Source: Actinomadura harenae (GTDB taxonomy: Bacteria > Actinomycetota > Actinomycetes > Streptosporangiales > Streptosporangiaceae). Taken from it: DNA of 64,000 nucleotides. Below, piece after piece: positions 38,644 through 46,480 of the stretch (its first letter is position 1; each line of letters starts with the position of its first letter). The notes beneath the pieces are model-generated. The model made no database searches. It was not told the DNA's origin and saw only the letters and a program-made list of their open reading frames with translations. The stretch is taken from positions 1 through 64,000 of the forward strand of contig NZ_RFFG01000004.1 in assembly GCF_003696215.1 (NCBI RefSeq). Reading direction: 5' to 3'. The position numbers and the translations under genes were made by a program.

Positions 38644-38671
38644 CCACCCGCCACCCGCCACCCGCCACCCG
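38644..38671. repeat. Heptamer tandem repeat, four copies
   Basis: CCACCCG is repeated four times without interruption, next to the terminator and outside coding sequence. This is a likely slippage-prone microsatellite. Confidence 0.85.
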
Positions 38672-38708
38672 GCGCCCCCGCCCGCCCTTGCCCGGCCGGC
38701 ATGCTCCC

Positions 38709-40535
38709 TCACTCCGGCCCGCCGGGCCCGTCCGCCCTCGGCAGGACGATGGTGAAGGTCGAGCCGCGCCCCGGGGTGCTCTCGGCGACGAGGCTCCCGC
38801 CATGGGCCTGGACGATCCCCTGCGCGATCGACAGGCCGAGGCCGCGTCCGCCGGTGGCCCGGCCCCGCGCCGAGTCCGCCCGCCAGAAGCGGTCGAACAC
38901 GTGCCGCAGCTCGTCGGGCGCGATGCCCCGCCCGGTGTCGGCGACCTGGATCTCCACCACGCCCCCCGCCGACGAGGCACGCAGCGTGATCCTCCCGCCC
39001 GGCGGTGTCGCGGCCAGGGCGTTCGTCACGAGGTTCCCGACGACCTGGCGCAGGCGGTCGGGGTCGGCGTCGACCGCCGGCACGGCCTCCGCCTCGACGG
39101 TGAGCTCCACGCGGTGCGACTCGGCGACGGCCCGGTGCGCCACCCGGCTGGTCTCCAGCAGTTCCCGGACGTCCAGGGGCGTGCACAGCATCCGCAGCGC
39201 GCCCGACTCGGCCAGCGCCAGGTCCTGGAGGTCGTCGATGAGCCGCTGCTGCAGCACCGCCTCCTCCAAAAGCGACAGGACGAGGTCGGGATCGGGCTCC
39301 AGCACCCCGTCGTGCAGCGCCTCCAGATACCCCCGGATGTTGGCCAGCGGCGTGCGCAGCTCGTGCGCGATGTCGCTGACCATGCGGTGCTGTGCCGCCT
39401 CGCTGCGCTGGAGCGAGTCCGCCATCCGGTTGAAGCTGCGGGCGAGCTCGGCGATCTCGTCCCGTCCGCGCACGGCGACCCGCTCCGACAGGTCCCCGGC
39501 GCCGAGACGCCGCGCCGCCACGGCGAGGGCCCCGATGGGCGCGAGGACGCGGCGGCTCAGCAGCACCGTGCAGGCGATCACGAGGACGGCGACCAGCACG
39601 GCCGCGGTGATCACGCGGGCCGGCTGGAACGCCCGCAGCGCGGTGGTCTCGCGCCCGTACCCGAGCCACAGCAGCAGGGGCTCGGGGGCCACCCCCTCCA
39701 GCCGCTGCTGCAGCACCTGGTCGGCGCAGTCGTCGGCCGCATTGGCCGGAGGCTGCTGGTTCCCCGGGCCCGTCGCACCCGGGACCAGCGCGCCCGAGGC
39801 GGGCGCGCCCGACCCGGCCGCGTTCGAGCCGGCCGCGTTCGAGGGGCCGCCGCTCTGGTGGAGACAGACGGCGACCGCGTCCCTGTCGGCCTTGAGCTCG
39901 CCGATGCTGCTGGGGCTCTTCTGCGAGCACCGCTGGATCGCCTCGTACGGAAGGCCCACGAACGCACCGGCCTTCAGCGCGTCCCGCGGCCAGCGGATGG
40001 TGTCGACGGCGTTCAGGTCGACGTTGCCCGCGCGGGTGACGCACGCCCGGAGGCGCATCGCCTGGCGGTAGAAGGCGATCTTCGCCGGCATCATCTTCAC
40101 CCCCGGCGGGGGAACGGGGATGTTGCCCGGCGCATCGGACGGGTCGTCCGCCGACGCCGCGCCCTCGGAGCGCAGGATGATCTGCCGGGGATCCAGCACG
40201 CCCGACGCCCGCCGGGTGGCCGGGCGCGCCGTCCGGGCGGCCTCGGTGTCGGTGTCGACGATCACCTCCCCGGCGAGGGTGGTGAGCCGGATCCGCTGGC
40301 CCGTGCCCCGCCCGAGCCGGACGACCGGCTGCACCACCCCCTCCCAGGTGCCGTGCTTGACCCCGTAGACGTTCAGCGTGTCGTAGATGTCGTCCACCAC
40401 CCGCTTCTCGACCGCCGCCGACTCGGCGAACTCCGCGCGGGTGGCCCGGACGGTCAGCCACGCGGTCGCGCCGACCGCGGTGGCGGCGACCAGGGCGACG
40501 ACGACGAAGACGCGCGTGCGGAACCGCCGGGTCAC
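38709..40535 (-). CDS. Two-component sensor histidine kinase (EnvZ/BaeS type)
   Basis: This 608-residue membrane kinase has one helix near 8-28, an unusually large extracytoplasmic domain (about 29-308) with four cysteines and a low-complexity GSNAAGSGAPASG linker, and a second helix (309-327). These are followed by HAMP, the phospho-acceptor box SDIAHELRTPLAN (His391) and an ATPase domain (NLVTNALAATPPGGRI, ADTGRGIAPDEL, GRGLGLSIAQGIV). The start is GTG at 40535, only 3 bp after the response-regulator stop. The pair is one operon. The signal is unknown; the cysteine-bearing sensor region may respond to envelope redox stress. Confidence 0.92.
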   Translation of the reverse strand: MTRRFRTRVFVVVALVAATAVGATAWLTVRATRAEFAESAAVEKRVVDDIYDTLNVYGVKHGTWEGVVQPVVRLGRGTGQRIRLTTLAGEVIVDTDTEAARTARPATRRASGVLDPRQIILRSEGAASADDPSDAPGNIPVPPPGVKMMPAKIAFYRQAMRLRACVTRAGNVDLNAVDTIRWPRDALKAGAFVGLPYEAIQRCSQKSPSSIGELKADRDAVAVCLHQSGGPSNAAGSNAAGSGAPASGALVPGATGPGNQQPPANAADDCADQVLQQRLEGVAPEPLLLWLGYGRETTALRAFQPARVITAAVLVAVLVIACTVLLSRRVLAPIGALAVAARRLGAGDLSERVAVRGRDEIAELARSFNRMADSLQRSEAAQHRMVSDIAHELRTPLANIRGYLEALHDGVLEPDPDLVLSLLEEAVLQQRLIDDLQDLALAESGALRMLCTPLDVRELLETSRVAHRAVAESHRVELTVEAEAVPAVDADPDRLRQVVGNLVTNALAATPPGGRITLRASSAGGVVEIQVADTGRGIAPDELRHVFDRFWRADSARGRATGGRGLGLSIAQGIVQAHGGSLVAESTPGRGSTFTIVLPRADGPGGPE

Positions 40536-40538
40536 GCC

Positions 40539-41297
40539 TCAGCCCGCCGCGCCCGTCGCGCCGGCGCCCGGGCCGGTGGCGTTCGCGGCGGGGTGGTCGG
40601 CGACGGGGCCGAGGCGGTAGCCGCGGCCGTACACGGTCTGGACGTAGACCGGGTCGGCCGGGTCGGGCTCGATCTTGCGGCGCAGGTTCATGACGTGCGC
40701 GTCGACGGTCCGTTCCAGGACGTGGTGGTCGAACCCGAAGGCCAGCTCCAGGATGTGCGCGCGGGTGAAGACCCGGTGGGGTTCGGCGGCGAGGATCTGC
40801 AGGATGCCGAACTCCTTGGCGGTCAGTTCCACCTTGCGCCCGGCGACCCGCACCTCGAACCGGTCCGGGTCGATCTCCAGGTCGCCGGCGCGCAGCACCT
40901 CGCCGGACGCCACCGGCCCCTTCCCGGCCCCCGCGCGGCGCAGCAGCGCCCGGACCCGCGCGGTCAGCACCCGCGGGCTGAACGGCTTGGTCAGGTAGTC
41001 GTCGGCGCCCAGGTCGAGGCCGAGGAGCTGGTCCTCCTCGGTCGAGCGGGCCGTCAGCAGCAGGATCGGGACCGACGACTCGGCGCGCAGGATCCGGCAG
41101 ACGTCCAGGCCGTCCACGCCGGGCATCATCACGTCCAGGATGAGCAGGTCGGGGCGGAGCGCGCGGGCCTGTTCGAGCGCCTGGCGGCCGTCGCCGACCG
41201 CGGTGACGCGATGCCCCTCCCGCTCCAGGTAGACCCGGATCAGGCGGGCCTGTTTGGGATCGTCCTCAGCGAGCAGGATCCGGGCGGCGGTCCACAT
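40539..41297 (-). CDS. OmpR/PhoB-family response regulator
   Basis: This 252-residue regulator has a receiver domain (ILLAEDDPKQARL; phospho-acceptor Asp55 in LLILDVMMPG; Lys in DDYLTKPFSP) and a C-terminal winged helix (ELTAKEFGILQILAAEPHRVFTRAHILE, VDAHVMNLRRKIEPD, VQTVYGRGYRLG). Start is the ATG giving MWTAARILLAEDD; the frame is open much further upstream, but across the divergent promoter and the dioxygenase gene. It is transcribed before its sensor kinase. Confidence 0.93.
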   Translation of the reverse strand: MWTAARILLAEDDPKQARLIRVYLEREGHRVTAVGDGRQALEQARALRPDLLILDVMMPGVDGLDVCRILRAESSVPILLLTARSTEEDQLLGLDLGADDYLTKPFSPRVLTARVRALLRRAGAGKGPVASGEVLRAGDLEIDPDRFEVRVAGRKVELTAKEFGILQILAAEPHRVFTRAHILELAFGFDHHVLERTVDAHVMNLRRKIEPDPADPVYVQTVYGRGYRLGPVADHPAANATGPGAGATGAAG

Positions 41298-41481
41298 GAT
41301 CAGGACGATACAGAGCGGGCGAAGCAGACATCCTCCTCCCGCTGAAGGAAGATCGTTCCCGGACCGAAGAAGATCGTTTCCGCATGGGTTCTTCACGGGT
41401 TCTTCACGGCGCTCGGCTTGAGTGGCGCCTCGTCCGGCGGCACCACCCGGGGCCGCCACCGATCCGTCCGCGGAGACGCCC

Positions 41482-42387
41482 ATGCCCGACACGCTGAACC
41501 AGGTGGCGGCCGACCGGTTCACGCCGATCGACGACGCCAGCCACCGAACCTTCGCCGAACAGGGATACCTCCTGGTCCGCAACGCGCTGGACGAGCCGGC
41601 GCGGGCCCGGATCGAGGCCGCCGTCGACCGCGTGTACGAGTCCGAGGGCCGCGCCGGGCGCCTCGGCGAGAACGGCGCGATGCACGTGCTCGGCGCGACC
41701 TTCCGCGACGACGCGTTCACCGAGCTGCTCGACCTGCCCACGACGTTCCCGCACCTGTGGGGGCACCTGGGCTGGAACATCTACGTCCACCACAGCCACA
41801 TCGACGTCAACCCGCCCGCGCTCGAGCGGCCCTCCCCGAAGTGGACCTGGCACCAGGACGGCTACCGGCAGAACGCCGACCTGGAGATGGAACCCCGCCC
41901 GATGTTCTCGATCAAGGTGGCGTACGTGCTGAGCGACCTGGCGGACGAGGGTCGCGGGGGCACCCTCGTCCTGCCGGGGAGCCAGCGCAGCAACACCCTG
42001 GAGCGGACCGAGCCCGGCCCGGACGGCGTGTACCCGCGTCCGCCCGGCACCGTCGAGATCACCGCGAACCCCGGCGACGCCTTCATCTTCGACCGCCGCC
42101 TGTGGCACTCGCGCTCGGCCAACCAGTCGACCATCACGCGGAAGATGGTCTTCCTCTGCTACACCTACCGCTGGATCCGCTGGCGGGACGACATCGCGAT
42201 CGACCGGCACAGCGCGTGGTGGCGGTCGCTGAGCCCGCTGCGCCGCCAGCTCCTCGGCGACGGCGACGAGGCCGCCAGCCACTTCGGGTTCACGCTGGAG
42301 TCGGGCGTGTGGGACGACGACATCCCGCTGCGCGCCGAGCTCAAGCAGCGCGGCCTCCTCGACCGGAGCCGCCACTACCTCCGCTGA
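41482..42387 (+). CDS. Phytanoyl-CoA dioxygenase (PhyH)-family Fe(II)/2-oxoglutarate oxygenase
   Basis: This 301-residue enzyme has the 2-His-1-carboxylate iron site: HQD in TWHQDGY (His124, Asp126) and the distal His209 in DRRLWHSRSANQ, with Arg220 placed to bind 2-oxoglutarate. PhyH relatives hydroxylate or halogenate diverse small molecules, including in natural-product pathways and osmolyte (ectoine) synthesis. The ATG at 41482 has GGAG upstream. It is divergent from the two-component pair and followed by a strong terminator, so probably monocistronic. The substrate is unknown. Confidence 0.9.
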   Translation: MPDTLNQVAADRFTPIDDASHRTFAEQGYLLVRNALDEPARARIEAAVDRVYESEGRAGRLGENGAMHVLGATFRDDAFTELLDLPTTFPHLWGHLGWNIYVHHSHIDVNPPALERPSPKWTWHQDGYRQNADLEMEPRPMFSIKVAYVLSDLADEGRGGTLVLPGSQRSNTLERTEPGPDGVYPRPPGTVEITANPGDAFIFDRRLWHSRSANQSTITRKMVFLCYTYRWIRWRDDIAIDRHSAWWRSLSPLRRQLLGDGDEAASHFGFTLESGVWDDDIPLRAELKQRGLLDRSRHYLR

Positions 42388-42452
42388 CACGGGCGCCCAA
42401 GAACGAGCGCCCAAAGACGGCCGCCCGGAGCTCGCCCGCCCCGGACGGCGAG

Positions 42453-42490
42453 GTGAGTGAGCCCCCGAGCTACGGCGGGGGCTCACTCAC
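42453..42490 (+). terminator. Strong intrinsic hairpin after the dioxygenase gene
   Basis: GTGAGTGAGCCCCCG (42453-42467) pairs perfectly with CGGGGGCTCACTCAC (42476-42490) around an 8-nt loop. The rest of the 389-bp gap up to 42777 has no gene I can support; composition becomes less GC-rich here, marking the start of the accessory island. Confidence 0.8.
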
Positions 42491-42776
42491 CGAAACGCGA
42501 AGAGGACCTTCCGAGGATCAGGAGTAGCAACCCCGCTGCCGACCCCGTAGGCCAAGGTCAACCGGTGCCCAACGTGTGCGCATAGGGGCGGGCTGCTCAC
42601 CGTCGTTGCCGTCAACGTTGCCGCCATCTGATGGTTAGCCCTGGGGGCGCGGGCTGAGAACGATGGGGCCGGGGCCCGGACGGATTCGCTGTTTGGAGGC
42701 TCTGGTGGTGGAGCGATACCCGTCGAGCTAGCGTCGAACTTTTGGAGACTGCCGAGATGCTCTGGGGATTGGGGAC

Positions 42777-43247
42777 GTGGGCATGAGCCTCGCTATCTCG
42801 TTCATCGCTTTGGCCTTCAGCCTTGCTGTCTTCCTCCACGGTAGGTGGCGGGACAACCGAGACTTGTTTCTGAAGCTGCATGAGCGCCTCGTTGACGCCG
42901 AGATGCAGAAGGGGCGTCGCCTGCTCTACGAAGTTGCAGCACAGCGGAGAGACATCGCAGACCTCAGCGAGGGTGACCACTTGGTCATTCATCACGCGCT
43001 AGCTGCATTCAACGTCCTGGGCATCTACTACCAGAGACGCTATGTGAGTAGGAGAGATGTCCTGGATCTTTGGGCACTGCCGCTCGTTCGCACGCTCGCG
43101 GCTGCTCAGCCGTTCCTGGAGGAACGCGACGCTCACCAGGGTGTCCCGGTCTTGTCACAGTTCAGATCATTGTGTGGCGATGCAAGTGACTATTTGCACC
43201 AGCAAGGAATCTCATATCGCCCTCCCCATGAGCGTCCCGAGGAATAA
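42777..43247 (+). CDS. Hypothetical protein with one N-terminal membrane helix
   Basis: This 156-residue protein has an N-terminal transmembrane helix (LAISFIALAFSLAVFLH, about 4-20) and a helical cytoplasmic region rich in conserved-looking residues (DLFLKLHERLVDAEMQKGRRLLYE, HHALAAFNVLGIYYQRRYVSRRDVLDLWALPL). The pattern is shared by unnamed actinobacterial membrane proteins. Two starts are possible, GTG at 42777 and ATG at 42783; both have G-rich upstream sequence. It is convergent with the helicase gene and stands at the left edge of the lower-GC island. Confidence 0.72.
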   Translation: MGMSLAISFIALAFSLAVFLHGRWRDNRDLFLKLHERLVDAEMQKGRRLLYEVAAQRRDIADLSEGDHLVIHHALAAFNVLGIYYQRRYVSRRDVLDLWALPLVRTLAAAQPFLEERDAHQGVPVLSQFRSLCGDASDYLHQQGISYRPPHERPEE

Positions 43248-43327
43248 TCCACACTCTCCCGCACGTCCACACCGATCCAAGAACATCCAGCCCCGTTGTT
43301 ATAAAGCGGTGCCGATTGGCCGGCGGG

Positions 43328-45850
43328 TCAGCCTGTTGTAGAACGTGGAGCTACCGCATAGGTCTGGAAGAAGTTGCCAGCGGTCAGCTTGGCGTACGCG
43401 AGTTGCTCCGCGACGGCCATTTCGTCCTTCCAGCGCCCCTGACCATCGGCAAGCGCGACCGCGAATCCGCGAACAGCCTGCTGGAGCTGTTCCCAGGTCT
43501 GCGTGGTGACGACTCGCATTCCCGGTACGGCGATGCCCTTGTCGTGGATGGTGTTGCTGGGGTGGACCATCACCGGCACCTGGTCTGCGCCGGAGTGAGT
43601 ACTTTCGTCCCAGCGCACGCTGCCGCCGAGCTGGTCGAGGTCGCTCTTGGAGATCGTGTCGGTCGAGCAGCCGGTCTTCAGTTCGATCACGGCGTGGCGA
43701 CTGGAGCTCAACGCCCACAGATTGTCCGGGCCAGTTCCGTACCGCTTCTCTGGGCGAGTGCTCGCCAGACCGAGATGACGCCCCAGACGCTCCCACGCTG
43801 CCTCCGCGTCGTCGGTCCGGTCCTCATCTCCCCAGACGATCTCGTCCAGCAGTGCCCGGACGCCCAGGACCAGGGCCATGCCATCCATATAATTTTCCGT
43901 CAGGAACTTCGCTGCTGCTGCCGCTTGCGCTGCTGCTGCCTTGAGCTGCGTCGGCGTCACTCCAGCGGCTGGTCGCAGGACGAATGGGTTGTCGGCCAGT
44001 GCCCTGGTCAGCATGCGTTGGGCTGCAGCTGCGTCAACCTGGTGCAGGTAGGCGGCACGTTGTTCGGTAAGCAGGCCCCTTACTGCCTTGTCCTGGAGTT
44101 CTGTGATGGTGCGCTGCATCTGATCAGCGGCCTCGAGTAGTTGCCCGGTGACGGCCAGGTCGAACGCTTCCCGGGCCGCGATGGCTTCGGGGCGGACAAC
44201 GCTGCTCTCGGCGTAGCGGATATCGGCGAGTGCCCGGTGACTCAATGTCATCCACTGCGGTTCGCGATCCAGGCAGGCGCTGATGGCGGACCGGACCGCG
44301 GCCAATCCCTCCCCTTCAATCTGCTGGGCGATCTGATGACTGAGCTCGACCTGGGCTCGCGTCGAGGGGGAGAGCAGCCCGCGTTGCCGGGGCTCATGGA
44401 TCGCCACAGCCAGTTCGCTGCCCAGGAGGAGGACAACGCAGTGATCCTCGCTGTCGCGTACCCCCCGTCCCATGCCTTGCTCGATCCGCTGAATCTGCCG
44501 GGTCAGCAAGGTTTCGCTGCCCCACAAGACACTGGCCTCACGGCGCTCTGCAGCGTCCATCGGGCGAGGCACACCATCCAGGATCAGCAGGCGGCAGGCA
44601 TCGCCAGGCAGGTCGACACCGTCGTACTTGTTGACCAGTACCACCAGGCCGACATGGCCAGCCTTCAGGTCCGCTACCCCGGCTTCCAGGTCACCGACGA
44701 GGTGGACATAGTCGGCGTAGGGGTGCCACGCCAAGGCGGCTTTCTTGCTGGGCACCAGCACGACCACGTTGACCGGTTCGTCTTCGACGACGCTGTCGCC
44801 ATCACGGTCTCCGTCGGCGAACTGCCGGGCCATGACCCGTACGGCCTCGTCGTCCAGCTCAGGATTAAGGCCGACCGGTGCCAAGATCATCCGATCGCCC
44901 AGGTCAGAAGCGCTCCCCGGCGTGACTGGCCGCCGCAGCATCGCGGGATCAGCGTCCAGATCGGTGACCAGCACGCTGTCGTCGGCGAGGGTGGCGGTGA
45001 GGTAGACCCGGCGGGCAGCCTCATGGAAGGCGGGAATCATCGCGATCGGCAGGCACGGCGGACGCAGTTCCACACCGCGGCTGGTGACAGTCGCCGCGCA
45101 CAGCGGCAGTATGTCCCCGATCAGCGGCCACACGAATTTGAACTCGTCCTCCTTGGCGTGCGGGTGCAAGATCGCCATGACCTTGTCTCGCCTGTCCGCC
45201 CAGGACCAGAACGGGATTCGGATGGTGGCGGTGTAGTCGTCGGCACAGACGTCTGCCCAAGCCTTGGGGGACTGGGCCTTCAGGTCCTCAGCGAACTCTT
45301 CGAGGAGTTCGTTATATGCCTCATGCTCTGCGGGGATAGTCAGCCGAAACTGACCTTCGGCGGTGGCCAACGCCGCGTGGGCGTCGTCCACGACGACGAT
45401 GCCCAGGTTGATCTTCTCCCTGTCGTCTCCCACCACGCCAAACACCGACATGCCGTTGATTAGCTTCTGGAAAGTCGTCACCAAGATGGCCCTCCCCTGG
45501 CGGAACGCCAGGTCCCTGGCATCGTCGGTGGTGACCAGCCCCAGCCGGTCCGCCTCCGTCCGCACCTGCCGTGCCAGGTAGGTGTCCGGCGCGAGATAGA
45601 TGGCCTTGCCCACTCCCTCGTTCAACGTGCTCTGAGCGATCAGGAGGCCGACGACGGTCTTCCCACCGCCAGTGTTCTGTTTGATCACGACGTCGCGGTC
45701 GCTGCGGCGATCAAACCAACGCTCCAGCACCTCACCCTGCTCATGCCGAAGATAGGGCCAGGGACGATGGGGAAGCGCAGCGTAGATCTCGCGCGGCCGC
45801 AACAGCGGCGACACGTTTCCAGCGCCGACACGGTTCCAGTCGAGTGGCAT
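43328..45850 (-). CDS. SF2-like helicase with C-terminal PD-(D/E)XK-like nuclease motif; defence candidate
   Basis: This 840-residue protein has helicase motif I NTGGGKT (59-65), motif II DDAH (155-158), motif III-like LTATL, and motif VI QRIEQGMGRGVR (454-465), all in the DEAD/DEAH superfamily with DinG-like character. The C-terminal 140 residues carry PD (708-709), then ELK (723-725) and a downstream DLDQL, the arrangement of a PD-(D/E)XK nuclease core. Helicase-nuclease fusions are frequent antiphage proteins (compare Nhi; Hachiman uses separate nuclease and helicase proteins). GGAGGG precedes the ATG. It is monocistronic, next to a tRNA-bracketed element carrying an NLR-like pair. The nuclease assignment is by motif reading only. 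Confidence 0.8.
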   Translation of the reverse strand: MPLDWNRVGAGNVSPLLRPREIYAALPHRPWPYLRHEQGEVLERWFDRRSDRDVVIKQNTGGGKTVVGLLIAQSTLNEGVGKAIYLAPDTYLARQVRTEADRLGLVTTDDARDLAFRQGRAILVTTFQKLINGMSVFGVVGDDREKINLGIVVVDDAHAALATAEGQFRLTIPAEHEAYNELLEEFAEDLKAQSPKAWADVCADDYTATIRIPFWSWADRRDKVMAILHPHAKEDEFKFVWPLIGDILPLCAATVTSRGVELRPPCLPIAMIPAFHEAARRVYLTATLADDSVLVTDLDADPAMLRRPVTPGSASDLGDRMILAPVGLNPELDDEAVRVMARQFADGDRDGDSVVEDEPVNVVVLVPSKKAALAWHPYADYVHLVGDLEAGVADLKAGHVGLVVLVNKYDGVDLPGDACRLLILDGVPRPMDAAERREASVLWGSETLLTRQIQRIEQGMGRGVRDSEDHCVVLLLGSELAVAIHEPRQRGLLSPSTRAQVELSHQIAQQIEGEGLAAVRSAISACLDREPQWMTLSHRALADIRYAESSVVRPEAIAAREAFDLAVTGQLLEAADQMQRTITELQDKAVRGLLTEQRAAYLHQVDAAAAQRMLTRALADNPFVLRPAAGVTPTQLKAAAAQAAAAAKFLTENYMDGMALVLGVRALLDEIVWGDEDRTDDAEAAWERLGRHLGLASTRPEKRYGTGPDNLWALSSSRHAVIELKTGCSTDTISKSDLDQLGGSVRWDESTHSGADQVPVMVHPSNTIHDKGIAVPGMRVVTTQTWEQLQQAVRGFAVALADGQGRWKDEMAVAEQLAYAKLTAGNFFQTYAVAPRSTTG

Positions 45851-46218
45851 GGTTCGGAGTCCCTCCTCGGACTACATCGTGATGCGAGCGTCGCCATCAT
45901 CTCGCGGACACCGGCGCAACGTCTTACCACGATCAGTGATTGAAGCCCGCCACACGCGGCTCTCCTCCAGACCGGGGAGTCGCCCATCGCCTCTGTTACC
46001 TGAGCCGGGTACCTGACTTGACTCTCGGCGAGAACTGAGAGCGTCTGCGTCTCGCAGCTGGGCAAGCTCCCTGAGCTGCGCTCGGGCAGCCCCCAGTGGC
46101 AGGCCGAGCGAGAACGCATAGCGACTCTGGAGCGCACTCGGCTGTAGCTGGACGTTGCCGTCCGGGTTGACGTAAAAATGCCAAACACATGATCGTGCCC
46201 GGGCTTTTGGCTGTTCAG

Positions 46219-46273
46219 AAGATGTGGGCAGGGGAAGGGGAGGGGGCGAACCGCCGACCTTTCGCTTTTCAGG
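46219..46273 (-). repeat. Degenerate tRNA-Phe 3' half (left attachment-site-like repeat)
   Basis: Read on the minus strand it goes CTGAAAAGCG (anticodon loop GAA), AAGGTCGGCGGTTCG, then CCCTGCCCACATCTT. The T-arm carries extra bases (GGGGAAGGGGAGG on the plus strand). The 5' half of a tRNA is missing, so it is not a functional gene. It shares AAGATGTGGGCAGGGG with the right copy. The 45851-46480 gap otherwise holds only the helicase promoter region; no gene is supported. Confidence 0.75.
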
Positions 46274-46480
46274 TCACCCAGCCCCAACGCTGTACTGACC
46301 CTGCGAAAACCCTGATCCCTGACGAGTGACAACCCGATAAGCGGATTGTCTTCCCAGTAAAGCTACCACCGCACTCCTGTCAGCCTAACAGCGGAAGGCA
46401 CGTCTCACTTGGGGGTTAGGACGGGAGTCACGACAGGGCCAATGCTCAGGTGTATGTGGAGCTGGGTCTTGACCAGGGGA

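Noticed and set aside
46219..46330. Complete tRNA gene at 46.2 kb
   Set aside because: No D-arm or 5' acceptor strand can be found on the 5' side; the T-arm is disrupted. Only a 3' half is present.
45685..46332. 215-codon frame on the minus strand upstream of the helicase
   Set aside because: It overlaps the helicase start and the tRNA-Phe fragment, with no family features and Ser/Arg-rich low-complexity sequence.
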